This document shows positions 15,923-23,674 of a stretch of 29,601 nt of DNA, one piece after another. The position numbers and the translations under genes were made by a program. Positions within the stretch are counted from its first letter, which is position 1. Each line of letters opens with the position of its first letter. Where the stretch lies: the NCBI GenBank assembly GCA_045117315.1, contig JBGUNJ010000050.1:1-29601 (forward strand). The letters run 5' to 3'. The notes under the pieces were generated by a model. The model was given only the letters and a program-made list of their open reading frames with translations, made no database searches and was not told the origin of the DNA. Source of the DNA: CAG-791 sp045117315. Lineage in GTDB: Bacteria; Bacillota; Clostridia; Lachnospirales; Lachnospiraceae.

Positions 15923-16735
15923 ATGAATATCTATCTGATCAGACATGGTCTCACGACCCCCGGCGAAGAGGGAAGATATCAGGGTTTTCTGGACGAAAGT
16001 CTGTCGGACAAGGGCAGGGCGCAGCTGGCGGAAGCTCCGCAAAAGCCATCCCATGTCTATGTCTCCCCGGCGAAACGCGCGCGGGAAACCGCCTCAATCC
16101 TCTTTCCCGGGGCAGAACAGATCTGTGTTCCCGGACTTTGGGAAATGAACTTCGGGGTTTTTGAAGGACGCACCTGGAAAGAGATGGAAAACGATGCCCG
16201 CTACCGCGAATGGGTGGACGGCATGTGTCTGGGCACCTGCCCCGGCGGCGAGAGCCGCGCCTCCTTCTCTGCCCGGGTCTGCAGGGCTTTTCTGGATGTT
16301 CTCGAAAAGGAAAAGGCCATAAAAGAAAATGCCGAAGCCCATGATCTGTCTGTTCCTTCCGCCGGAGAAGGACGCTTCGAAGAAGACATTTTCATCGTGT
16401 CCCACGGCGGTACCCAGATGGCCATCCTTGAGAAATGGGGACGTCCTGCCCGCGACTATTACAGCTGGCAGCGCCCATGCGGCTGCGGCTGGAAGCTGTC
16501 TCTGAAAGAACCTGAAACAAAGCCGGACTACAAAGATGAGCAGAAAAACCCCGACCCGGGCATAAAATTTTCAGATGACTGTAAAAAAAGTCCCGACAAC
16601 TGCGGAAAGAATACAGATGACTGCGGGGAAAGTACAGATAACTGCGAAAAGAAACGAAATGAATGCAGAAGGAATACGTATAACAGCGGCTGCATGGAAC
16701 TGCTGGTTCTGGAGGAAATAACTCTGACTCGCTGA
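15923..16735 (+). CDS. Histidine phosphatase, CobC-like (alpha-ribazole phosphatase), with Cys-repeat insertion
   Basis: A 270-residue phosphoglycerate-mutase-fold phosphatase. The catalytic motif is LIRHGLTTPGEEGRYQG (Arg7-His8-Gly9), with VYVSPAKRARETA, LWEMNFGVFEGRTWKEM and the second histidine in IFIVSHGGTQMAI. This layout and the location beside divergent cobT-cobQ suggest alpha-ribazole phosphatase, which removes phosphate in lower-ligand attachment. Between the strand CGCGWKLSL and the final CMELLVLEEI lies an unusual insertion of about 50 residues with repeated units like TDDCGES and TDNCEKK, carrying five regularly spaced Cys. ATG 15923 is chosen because GGGAG lies nine bases upstream and the protein then begins directly at the family's first strand; an open frame continues upstream without homology. 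Confidence 0.85.
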   Translation: MNIYLIRHGLTTPGEEGRYQGFLDESLSDKGRAQLAEAPQKPSHVYVSPAKRARETASILFPGAEQICVPGLWEMNFGVFEGRTWKEMENDARYREWVDGMCLGTCPGGESRASFSARVCRAFLDVLEKEKAIKENAEAHDLSVPSAGEGRFEEDIFIVSHGGTQMAILEKWGRPARDYYSWQRPCGCGWKLSLKEPETKPDYKDEQKNPDPGIKFSDDCKKSPDNCGKNTDDCGESTDNCEKKRNECRRNTYNSGCMELLVLEEITLTR

Positions 16736-16751
16736 AGAGGAGGATAGAAAT

Positions 16752-17042
16752 ATGCTTAAAAAAGCCGGTCTTATGGCTGCAGGCATCGTGGTCGGACTTG
16801 TGATCACCGGAGTGCTGATGGAGCAGGAACGGCGTCGGGAGGAAGAATCCTCCGGCGGCGCGGAAAAAAAGAACGGTCTCTACGCCGAGATCAGCGGAAA
16901 CACCGTGCGCTTGTATGAATTAAAAGACGGGCATTTCTGCGGATATACCGAGACAAAAGTCTTTGAGAGCAGCGACAAGGCCATGGAATGGGTGGTCAAA
17001 GAGACAGATGCCAAGCTGATCATCAAGGGAGAGGACACCTGA
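16752..17042 (+). CDS. Small membrane-anchored protein of unknown function
   Basis: A 96-residue protein not recognised as any family. Residues 5-23 (AGLMAAGIVVGLVITGVLM) form a membrane helix, followed by a charged stretch (EQERRREEESSGG) and a small domain of about 55 residues that looks beta-rich (GLYAEISGNTVRLYELKDGHFCGYTETKVFESSDKAMEWVVKE). GAGGAGG lies shortly before the ATG, only 16 bases after the phosphatase stop, so the two are almost certainly co-transcribed. Its function may relate to the phosphatase or the next gene, but nothing in the sequence says how. Confidence 0.75.
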   Translation: MLKKAGLMAAGIVVGLVITGVLMEQERRREEESSGGAEKKNGLYAEISGNTVRLYELKDGHFCGYTETKVFESSDKAMEWVVKETDAKLIIKGEDT

Positions 17043-17201
17043 CTGCAGCCGGCAGGCACAGGATGACCACTGGCAGGCATGTCATTTACAGCTGCGGATG
17101 ACGGCAGGCCTGCGGCTTGCAGAATACATTTACCGGCAGACTCAGCAGCAGCCATTTCAGGCAGAAAAGCCTGACCGGAATCGTTTGAGGAGACACAGCA
17201 T

Positions 17202-19706
17202 ATGAGTGCTTTCGGTCATTTTTATCTTGATAAGGAAAAAGACATCATCGTCGACCTCTTCATGGAGAGCGGTGCGCTTTCCTATGTGCTGCGCACCCCC
17301 AACCACTCGACGGGCAATCTGATCACCAACCTGGCAGACCTCTGCGGTCTCTCGATCAGCTTCGACGAGGACGGTCTCAAAGTGGTAAGGGGAGAGATCC
17401 CCTGCTATATCGACGACTCCAACAGAGCCGTCTATATTCTGAGGCTTGGCGACACCAAGGTTGCCAATATTTATCCCGACGGAACGATCGAGCGGAAGGC
17501 CTCCATTCCCGCCATCGCCAAGACCCTGATGAGCCAGACCAAAAATTATGACCTGGGCACCTGGCACACTCTGGTCAAGACATATATTCCGAGGGACTAT
17601 AAATTCCGCACAGACCTCCACACCCACATGAACGCGAATCTGGATCCTGACATCCTGATCGCCCTGGGCATCCACCACCAGATCCGTTACCCCCTCTACT
17701 ACATACGCAAACTGAAGCTGCGCTGTACACCAGAGCAGGAAAAAATTCTGTCCCGGCGGCGGGCTGTGACCGCTGAGCGCTTCGCGGATTCGCCTCTGCG
17801 CGGGAAATATCTGACCCGGAGGATCAACGACAACACCTTCATCAATTTCGCGGATTTCATCCTGGCGGACCCCGAAAACGCAGCCTATAACATTCCACTC
17901 ATCCGTGCCTCCCTGGCTATCCTCAAGGACGGGCAGGCAGTCTTTTCCAATCTGGAAAAAGTCTACCTCTACCGCTATGTTTTTACCAAGGGCGTGCCCG
18001 CTGACGACCCTGTGGATCTGGGCAGATATCACCCCGTGCCGGACAGGGAAATCGCCGACGCACTGGTCCGTATGGAAAAAGACCGCGCCAACCCGGACTA
18101 TGCAGGTTTTTCCCTGCTGCAGAACAAACTTCTCTGGGTCGCCAGAGGCTGTCAGAAGCGCGGGATCTGCTACATGGAAATCTCCGACACCGGGCTGGTA
18201 AAGCCCGACCAGGCAGCGTCGCTTCTGGGTCAGATCCATGAATGCATGCCCGCCATTATCCGGGATACGGGCGTCGTCCTCCGCTTTCTGGCTTCTTTCA
18301 GACGGATCCCGCTTACCATCGTCCGCGATCAGGTGGAACCCCAGAGGGTGGTCCAGGATCAGGTCCGGACTCTTCGCGCCGTTGCCTGCGATCCCTACGT
18401 GGCCGGATCCGACATCATCGGCGAAGAGATCAACGATATCCGTGACCTGAAGCCGCTGATCAAAGAGCTTGTCTCCATAGCCGGAGCGCATCCGGGTTTT
18501 GTCATCCGGATCCATGCCGGTGAGAACGACTCCCTCAAAAACAATGTGGCGGAGAGCCTGCGCTGTGTAAAAGATTCCCTGGCCCCCGGTCAGCCCATGC
18601 CCCCCGTGAGGATCGGACACGGCCTCTATACCGCCAACCTGAAATCCCGCAAAGGAAAACAGCTCATCGAAGATCTGAAGTCATCCGGCACCGTTCTGGA
18701 ATTCCAGCTGACCTCCAATGTCCGTCTCAACAATCTCAGCATCCTGCGCCGGCACCCCCTGAAACAGTACCTGGCAAACGGCGTTCACTGTGTCCAGGGC
18801 ACCGACGGAGGCGCCATCTACGGGACAGATTCCATCGATGAACAGCTGGCTCTGGAGCGCCTTCTGGACCTCTCCTTTGATGAGATGCTTGCCATGCGCA
18901 AGGCGGAGGACCGGGTGCTGGCAGCCTGCCTCGATACTTTCAGCCGCAAAAAGACTGCGTTTGCGAATCTCTGCGGAAATGATAAGCCGGAGGTCTACCT
19001 GGAAAAACAGATCCGGAAAGAACCCGTCCCGGACCGCCCCCTCATGATCGGCCGCGGCCACCTGGAGAGCCTTGCCTGTCTGGGAGACCGTGTCAGGGAA
19101 ATGCCCAGGGACAAAGTCCCTGTCATTGTCCTGGGCGGCAGTTTCAACACCGACCGCAGGGCCACCCGCATGCAGGAATGGGCCGGGGAACTGCTGCGGC
19201 GCATTGTGAAGGGATCCGACCCCGAAAAGGTCTTTTTCGTGATCGGCTACAAAATGCTGGCCTATGAAAGAGAACTGGTCCGTCTCTGCGAGGACAGGTT
19301 CGAGATATTTGCGATCGTCCCCACACAGCTGACAGAACAGGAAGCCGCCAGGCTGAAAAAGAGCGGTGTCGGGATCCGCATCTCCATCGAGTCCGTCGGC
19401 ATGGGCTTGTACAAGAGTTTTTCCTATGAAATCTTCAAGCGCCGCCCCTCGGTCGTCACGGCCCTGGACGGCAACTCAGCCGGCACCAACGTGATCCAGG
19501 AGGCCAGAAACGGCAAGCGCAGATCAAGGATCTTCGTCAACCGCCACGCTGTCAGCCTCTATTCCAAGGCACAGACTCTGCAGGGATACGCCGGGATCAT
19601 AGACAACCCCGACGCGGCAGGCCGGATCCTCAGGGCAATAGACAGTGTTTGGAAAGAGATGCAGGAAGGTGACTGGTTCGTAGCCGATAAAACTACCACA
19701 CAGTAA
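17202..19706 (+). CDS. Large adenosine/AMP-deaminase-like protein with extra N- and C-terminal domains
   Basis: An 834-residue protein with the metal-dependent adenosine/AMP deaminase signature spread over about 130-560: LHTHMNANLDPD (His140, His142), IRIHAGEND (His438 and Glu441, the catalytic HxGE-like part), RIGHGLY (His473), LEFQLTSNVRLNN, and QGTDGGAIYGTD (Asp535). All expected metal and catalytic residues are present, but adenosine deaminases are usually about 350 residues. An unassigned domain of about 125 residues precedes it. From about 638 a Rossmann-like domain follows (VPVIVLGGSFNTDRRATRMQ, later LDGNSAGTNVIQEARNGKRR), resembling SLOG/DprA-like nucleotide-binding folds. GAGGAG lies just upstream of the ATG. 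A purine or nucleotide deaminase is likely; the substrate is unknown. Confidence 0.75.
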   Translation: MSAFGHFYLDKEKDIIVDLFMESGALSYVLRTPNHSTGNLITNLADLCGLSISFDEDGLKVVRGEIPCYIDDSNRAVYILRLGDTKVANIYPDGTIERKASIPAIAKTLMSQTKNYDLGTWHTLVKTYIPRDYKFRTDLHTHMNANLDPDILIALGIHHQIRYPLYYIRKLKLRCTPEQEKILSRRRAVTAERFADSPLRGKYLTRRINDNTFINFADFILADPENAAYNIPLIRASLAILKDGQAVFSNLEKVYLYRYVFTKGVPADDPVDLGRYHPVPDREIADALVRMEKDRANPDYAGFSLLQNKLLWVARGCQKRGICYMEISDTGLVKPDQAASLLGQIHECMPAIIRDTGVVLRFLASFRRIPLTIVRDQVEPQRVVQDQVRTLRAVACDPYVAGSDIIGEEINDIRDLKPLIKELVSIAGAHPGFVIRIHAGENDSLKNNVAESLRCVKDSLAPGQPMPPVRIGHGLYTANLKSRKGKQLIEDLKSSGTVLEFQLTSNVRLNNLSILRRHPLKQYLANGVHCVQGTDGGAIYGTDSIDEQLALERLLDLSFDEMLAMRKAEDRVLAACLDTFSRKKTAFANLCGNDKPEVYLEKQIRKEPVPDRPLMIGRGHLESLACLGDRVREMPRDKVPVIVLGGSFNTDRRATRMQEWAGELLRRIVKGSDPEKVFFVIGYKMLAYERELVRLCEDRFEIFAIVPTQLTEQEAARLKKSGVGIRISIESVGMGLYKSFSYEIFKRRPSVVTALDGNSAGTNVIQEARNGKRRSRIFVNRHAVSLYSKAQTLQGYAGIIDNPDAAGRILRAIDSVWKEMQEGDWFVADKTTTQ

Positions 19707-19772
19707 AAATCATCAGCGGGAATGTCCATACTGAAAACCACAGAGGAAAAAAAACTGAAAGCAACATCTGAG

Positions 19773-19778
19773 TATAAT
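19773..19778 (+). promoter_or_regulatory. Candidate -10 element for the HyuA-like gene
   Basis: A perfect TATAAT about 30 bases before the HyuA-like start, in the 99-bp gap after the deaminase-like gene. No clear -35 is visible, so separate transcription is only suggested. Confidence 0.35.
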
Positions 19779-19805
19779 AGCTGAGCGCAATAATTGAGAG
19801 AAAAA

Positions 19806-21833
19806 ATGAAGGGAATCGGAATTGACACCGGCGGGACCTGTACGGACGCCGTCATTTATGATTTTGAAAACAGCGAAGTGCTGGCTCAGGCGAAAACACT
19901 GACCACACATCAGGATCTGAAAATCGGTATCGGGGAAGTCCTGCGGCAGCTCCCGCAGGATCTGCTGAGGGAGTGCGGACAGGCGGCGCTGTCGACGACA
20001 CTGGCCACCAACGCCTGCGTCGAAAATCTGGGAGGAAAGGGAAAAATCATTTTCCTGGGCGTATCCCGGAAAGTCTTCATGGATACATGGCGCAGCTATG
20101 GATTCCGCTCCCTAGACGACATCATGCTTGTAGACTGCCGCATTCTGCCTGATCCCGCAGGGTCAGAAGAACCCGACTGGGAAATACTGCGCAGCAGAAT
20201 CCCGGCCTTTCTGGCGGACTGCGACTGCGTCAGTATCGTGCAGCTTTTCTCCGCGGACCACAATGGGGCCTATGAACTGCGGACCAGAGATATCATACGG
20301 GAATTCCCTCAGTTTCAGGACATACCTGTTATTCTGGGCAATACCCTCTTCGCCGACCGCAATGCCATCCGACGCGGTGCCGGCGCGCTTTTAAACGCCC
20401 GCCTGGTTCCCGTTATCCACGCTTTTATGGCCGCCATCAAAGAAGTCTTCACCTCCATGAACCTGGACATGCCCATCACTATCATCCGCAGTGACGGCTC
20501 CCAGATGTCGGATTCCTTCGCCCGGGAACGCCCTGTCGAGACGCTGCTGTGCGGTCCTGCCGCCAGCGTGATCGGCGCCTGCACCCTGTCTGATTCCCCC
20601 AATGCCATCGTGGTCGACATGGGTGGAACCACCACGGATATAGCCCTGGTCAAAAACCGCATCGTCAGACGGGCGGAAGCAGGCATACAGGTGGGTGACT
20701 GGAAAACTTTTGTCAAGGGGCTCTACGTCGACACCTTCGGTCTGGGAGGCGACACCCGTGTCTATTACGACCGCGGAGGCCGGGTCCGCCTGGGAAAAAA
20801 CCGCGTTAAGCCTCTCTGCGTCCTGGCATCTGAATACCCCGGGGTCCTGGAAGAACTGCGGTCTCTCGATGCCTCAGGCCGTCTGAATATCATCCCTTTA
20901 CATGAATTTTTTATTCTTCTGAGAGATATCGAAGACGATGGATCCGGACATTTTTTCAACAGTGAGCGCGCCCTCTGCCGCGTCCTGAAAGAAGGCCCCC
21001 TCTCCTACGAGAAGGCCTGTGCCGTCATCGGAAAAGATATTTATACCGCTGATTTCAGCAGACTGGAATCTGCCCGGGTCATCCTTCGCTGCGGCCTGAC
21101 GCCCACGGATTTCATGCATATCCGCGGGGATTACAGCGCTTTTTCCACAGAGGCATCCATGCGGGCTGCCGCATTTTTCGTCCGCAGCTGCGAGGCGGAA
21201 GACATTGAATCCCTCGCCCGCACGGCCTATGACCTGGTGACCGAGCGCCTTTACAAAAACATCGTTCGGGTCCTCCTGACCACAGAGTGCGCTCCCCTCT
21301 CAAAAGAACCTTTTGACAAACAGCTGAACGACCTCATCGACTGCTCATGGCAGCTGGCGTATAAGGGCCGCAGAGCAAACAGCTGCTTCCTCCCCGCTAT
21401 TTTTGAGACACATGCAAGGCTGGTCGGCGCGGGGGCCCCGACCCATATCTTCCTGCCCCGGGTCGCTAAAATGCTGGGCACAAAAGCAGTGCTCCCCGAA
21501 CACGCGGCCGTAGCCAACGCAGTCGGCGCGATCACAGGACAGGTCACCTCCATCACTGAGGTCAGCCTCACCCCCCTTGCCGGCGACGACTACGGCGCCG
21601 TCGTTGTCGTCACCCCCCAGGCCCGCAGGACCTTCAATTCCCGCGCGAAGGCACTCTCCTTTGCAAAAAAGGAAGGCCGCAGAATCGCTGAGGAAAAAGC
21701 ACGCTCCCAAGGCGCCAAAGGCAGCATTACTGTCCGGGAAGAAATCATCCGCAACGACTCTACAATGGGCTACGGAAAGATCTGGCTGGGCGATACCCTG
21801 CGCTTTACGGCTTCCGGAAGCACCATCCGGTAG
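19806..21833 (+). CDS. Hydantoinase/oxoprolinase family protein (HyuA-like), stand-alone
   Basis: A 675-residue protein matching the HyuA subunit family, ATP-dependent enzymes that open cyclic amides such as hydantoins or 5-oxoproline. The N-terminal GIDTGGTCTDAVIYD and the second nucleotide-binding loop VVDMGGTTTDIALVKNR (about residue 269) are the ASKHA-fold ATP sites; ALSTTLATNACVENLGGKGKIIFLG and ICGP-like LLCGPAASVIGAC are also family features. Length fits HyuA (about 680-720). No HyuB partner is nearby, unusual for a two-subunit hydantoinase. ATG 19806 has GAGAG just upstream; an in-frame TTG four codons earlier is less likely. The substrate cannot be inferred. Confidence 0.88.
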   Translation: MKGIGIDTGGTCTDAVIYDFENSEVLAQAKTLTTHQDLKIGIGEVLRQLPQDLLRECGQAALSTTLATNACVENLGGKGKIIFLGVSRKVFMDTWRSYGFRSLDDIMLVDCRILPDPAGSEEPDWEILRSRIPAFLADCDCVSIVQLFSADHNGAYELRTRDIIREFPQFQDIPVILGNTLFADRNAIRRGAGALLNARLVPVIHAFMAAIKEVFTSMNLDMPITIIRSDGSQMSDSFARERPVETLLCGPAASVIGACTLSDSPNAIVVDMGGTTTDIALVKNRIVRRAEAGIQVGDWKTFVKGLYVDTFGLGGDTRVYYDRGGRVRLGKNRVKPLCVLASEYPGVLEELRSLDASGRLNIIPLHEFFILLRDIEDDGSGHFFNSERALCRVLKEGPLSYEKACAVIGKDIYTADFSRLESARVILRCGLTPTDFMHIRGDYSAFSTEASMRAAAFFVRSCEAEDIESLARTAYDLVTERLYKNIVRVLLTTECAPLSKEPFDKQLNDLIDCSWQLAYKGRRANSCFLPAIFETHARLVGAGAPTHIFLPRVAKMLGTKAVLPEHAAVANAVGAITGQVTSITEVSLTPLAGDDYGAVVVVTPQARRTFNSRAKALSFAKKEGRRIAEEKARSQGAKGSITVREEIIRNDSTMGYGKIWLGDTLRFTASGSTIR

Positions 21834-21959
21834 ATTCCTTTCCTTTGCCTTTGCGCCGTTGGAAAAAACTTTTCCCAGTACTTTTTTCCGATACTTTTCA
21901 CGATCTCCCGAGACTTCCCGGAGGTTCAAAAAACAGGATAGAGGCGGCATCAAAGAACA

Positions 21960-22097
21960 GGATAGAGGCTGCCGCGCCGCCCTCTACCCCCAACCGGTCC
22001 TTGTCATAATCAGGACAGAGGCAGCCGCGCCGCCCTCTCCCCCAACCGGTCCTTGTCCGCTGCAAGGTTGAAAAATTCATTAAACGAGCCGTGTCAT
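21960..22097 (-). repeat. Dispersed intergenic repeat, copy C, with internal duplication
   Basis: Third copy of the dispersed repeat. The full unit is about 22013-22097, ending (plus strand) in CGAGCCGTGTCATAAAAA. Its distal half, containing GAGGCAGCCGCGCCGCCCTC and CCGGTCCTTGTC, is duplicated in tandem at about 21960-22012 with a few differences, and a further fragment GATAGAGGCGGCATC lies just before. The repeat begins right after the T-tract of the next terminator. It fills most of the 394-bp gap between the converging HyuA-like and HD genes. Confidence 0.7.
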
Positions 22098-22149
22098 AAA
22101 AAGCGTGCAGTCCGTTCAATGTAATCGCCCGAACGAACCGCACGCTTTT
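22098..22149 (-). terminator. Intrinsic terminator of the HD-domain gene
   Basis: A stem of about 15 positions (22103-22117 with 22131-22145; GCGTGC/GCACGC ends, two mismatches) with AAAAA on the left and TTTT on the right. On the minus strand it follows the HD gene and is followed by TTTTTATGACACGG, the start of repeat copy C. It may also stop the converging HyuA-like transcript. Confidence 0.8.
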
Positions 22150-22190
22150 CATAACAATTTTTTCATGGGCTGCCCATTTGTCGGGCAGCT

Positions 22191-22235
22191 CATTTCATTA
22201 CAATTGATTTCATTACAATTGATTTCATTACAATT
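22191..22235. repeat. 15-bp tandem repeat, 3 units, at the end of the HD gene
   Basis: Three copies of GATTTCATTACAATT (the first starting with C), running across the HD gene's stop codon at 22228. Copy-number change of whole units would alter only the 3' end. Confidence 0.8.
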
Positions 22236-23004
22236 TTAATCCCCAGGCCTTCTCAATCTCTGCCCTTGTGATCCGCAGCTGTTCAATCTGCTTCTCGTTT
22301 TCGCCTCCCTGCAGGAGCTGCAGCAGGTAACCCTGCTCTTTCACTATAGTCCGGGTCACTTTCAGTTCCAGGTCAAAGGCCATACAACAGTAAGTAATCG
22401 TATTATCAAAGACGCTCTTTACCAGCTTTCTGGGCACACACTGATGAGCATAGACACAGTCCATCAAATCCTTACCCGCCTCGGGCTCATCTGTAAATCT
22501 GCTTCTTCCCGCTCCCGTGATATCTTCAAAAGGAGTGGTTGCGATAACCCTGAAGATATCTGTTTTATCGGCATCCCGGATCAGCTGACAGAAAAGGCGG
22601 GTGCGGGGATTCAGATCAGGCGGCAGAGCCAGCTTATTATGAAGACGCACAGCCGTCTCGCAAAGACTGCGCCATCCCTCCTGCAGCCCGTCTGTCGGAT
22701 ATCTGTCGATTAGCCCGTCTACAAACAAAATGTCCGCTCCCAGCTCAGCGTGATCCACAGAAAAAGCATCCACGAAGGTTCCGTATCTCCTCTCCTGTTC
22801 AAATCTCCCCGTATCATGCAGAATCCCGAGAAACCAGGCCAGATCGATATCGTCACTTCCCATCCCCAGCCCCTCAGCTATCATCTCCGCCGCCTTTGCG
22901 ACACGGAAAGTATGGAGAATTTTCCGATCTATGTCTTTGAGCGCCTCGTTATAATTTTTCGTGTAGTTCTGAAAAACAGATACTGTTTCTATGTGATCAA
23001 TCAT
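22228..23004 (-). CDS. HD-domain phosphohydrolase family protein
   Basis: A 258-residue protein of the HD superfamily, metal-dependent phosphohydrolases of nucleotides or signalling phosphates. The metal ligands are visible: His in LHTFRVAKAAEMIAEGLG, the HD pair in FLGILHDTGRFEQERRYG, a His in AFSVDHAELGADILF, and a later Asp in LIRDADKTDIFRV. ATG 23004 is chosen over the longer reading (from 23076) because the HD fold starts there and GAGG is upstream; the longer N-terminus falls into a repeat region. It is preceded by 670 bp of hairpins and tandem repeats after cbiK, so it is probably transcribed separately or by read-through. The substrate is unknown. Confidence 0.85.
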   Translation of the reverse strand: MIDHIETVSVFQNYTKNYNEALKDIDRKILHTFRVAKAAEMIAEGLGMGSDDIDLAWFLGILHDTGRFEQERRYGTFVDAFSVDHAELGADILFVDGLIDRYPTDGLQEGWRSLCETAVRLHNKLALPPDLNPRTRLFCQLIRDADKTDIFRVIATTPFEDITGAGRSRFTDEPEAGKDLMDCVYAHQCVPRKLVKSVFDNTITYCCMAFDLELKVTRTIVKEQGYLLQLLQGGENEKQIEQLRITRAEIEKAWGLKL

Positions 23005-23080
23005 GGTTCCCTCAACCTCTTCGGAGCTCACCCTGTAAAACCAAAATAAAACGGAGCAGATACGCCTCTGCCCCATCCTT

Positions 23081-23398
23081 TGTATGCGGTATCAAATCCC
23101 TTCCAGGTTTTAAAAACCCTCTTGTATGCGGCATCAAAGCCCTTCCGGGCTTTAAAAAACCCTCTTGCGGTATCAAACCCCTTTCGGGCTTTAAAAGCCC
23201 TCTTGCATGCGGTATCAAAGCCCTTCCGGGCTTTAGAAGACCTCCTGTTTCGTTCGAATAGAAATCAGATACATCCTGCCGGTATTCATGCGCCACTGAA
23301 TCGCATCCTTTGTATACGGTTGTATGCGGTATCAAAGCCCTTCCGGGCTTTAAAAACCTCCTGTTTCGTTCGAATAGAAATCAGATACATCCTGGCGG
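23081..23398. repeat. Tandem array of about 42-bp hairpin units with a 78-bp duplication
   Basis: Four adjacent units (23081-23122, 23123-23165, 23166-23203, 23204-23246) and a fifth at 23321-23362. Each carries TGCGGTATCAAAGCCC, TTCC and GGGCTTTAAAAACC, so each forms an AAAGCCC/GGGCTTT stem-loop followed by an A-run. The last unit plus 36 flanking bases (23204-23282) is repeated at 23321-23398, with the shared tail CTCCTGTTTCGTTCGAATAG. A minus-strand frame translates it as LKPGRALIPH-like repeats, but the third unit is shorter, so coding is doubtful. It lies in the leader region of the HD gene. Confidence 0.8.
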
Positions 23399-23413
23399 AC
23401 ACGCTGTGTATGA

Positions 23414-23580
23414 GTGCTTAGACGTTCCCGGCGAAGCATATGAAGCGGTCGGGTCAAATGCCCGGCCCTCACGGCCGGGCATTTGTTGTCTACCTGTCCG
23501 AGTATGTCGCATCTTCAATGCGACATACGAGTTTAGACATTGCCCGACCGCTTCTTATGCGAGCCCTGGAACGTCTGCAC
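23414..23580. ncRNA. 167-nt highly structured element (long stem closing two hairpins), candidate ncRNA or mobile repeat
   Basis: The ends pair exactly: GTGC+AGACGTTCC (23414-23428, two-base bulge) with GGAACGTCT+GCAC (23568-23580). After a small internal loop an 18-position stem with one mismatch follows (23436-23453 with 23543-23560, core GAAGCGGTCGGG/CCCGACCGCTTC). Inside are two hairpins: a 12-bp one at 23456-23484 (AAATGCCCGGCC/GGCCGGGCATTT) and an 11-bp one at 23502-23528 (GTATGTCGCAT/ATGCGACATAC) extended by TGTCTA/TAGACA. This makes a three-way junction. It does not match any RNA family I know, and it lacks a terminator T-tract. It could be a structured RNA or a palindromic mobile element; strand is unknown. 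Confidence 0.7.
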
Positions 23581-23592
23581 GAAGGAAATGCG

Positions 23593-23670
23593 TGTCCAAA
23601 GGATGTATAATTTTCTCATGTCCAAAGGATGTATAATTTCCTCATGTCCAAAGGATGTATAATTTCTTAT
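23593..23670. repeat. 26-bp tandem repeat, 3 units, just after cbiK
   Basis: Three nearly identical copies of TGTCCAAAGGATGTATAATT plus a six-base variable end. The array ends four bases before the cbiK stop codon. Together with the 167-nt element and the hairpin array it fills the 670-bp gap between cbiK and the HD gene. Confidence 0.88.
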
Positions 23671-23674
23671 TTTC

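Noticed and set aside
17157..18620. A 487-codon open frame opposite the deaminase-like gene
   Set aside because: The sense strand has all deaminase motifs and a good ribosome binding site, while the antisense frame resembles no family.
17202..19706. A RADAR defence system
   Set aside because: Only the large deaminase-like gene is present; there is no RdrA-type ATPase, so the system cannot be claimed. Kept only as a comparison.
23012..23335. A repeat protein (LKPGRALIPH units) on the minus strand
   Set aside because: One unit is shorter and the repeats are explained better by the hairpin DNA unit; there is no convincing start site.
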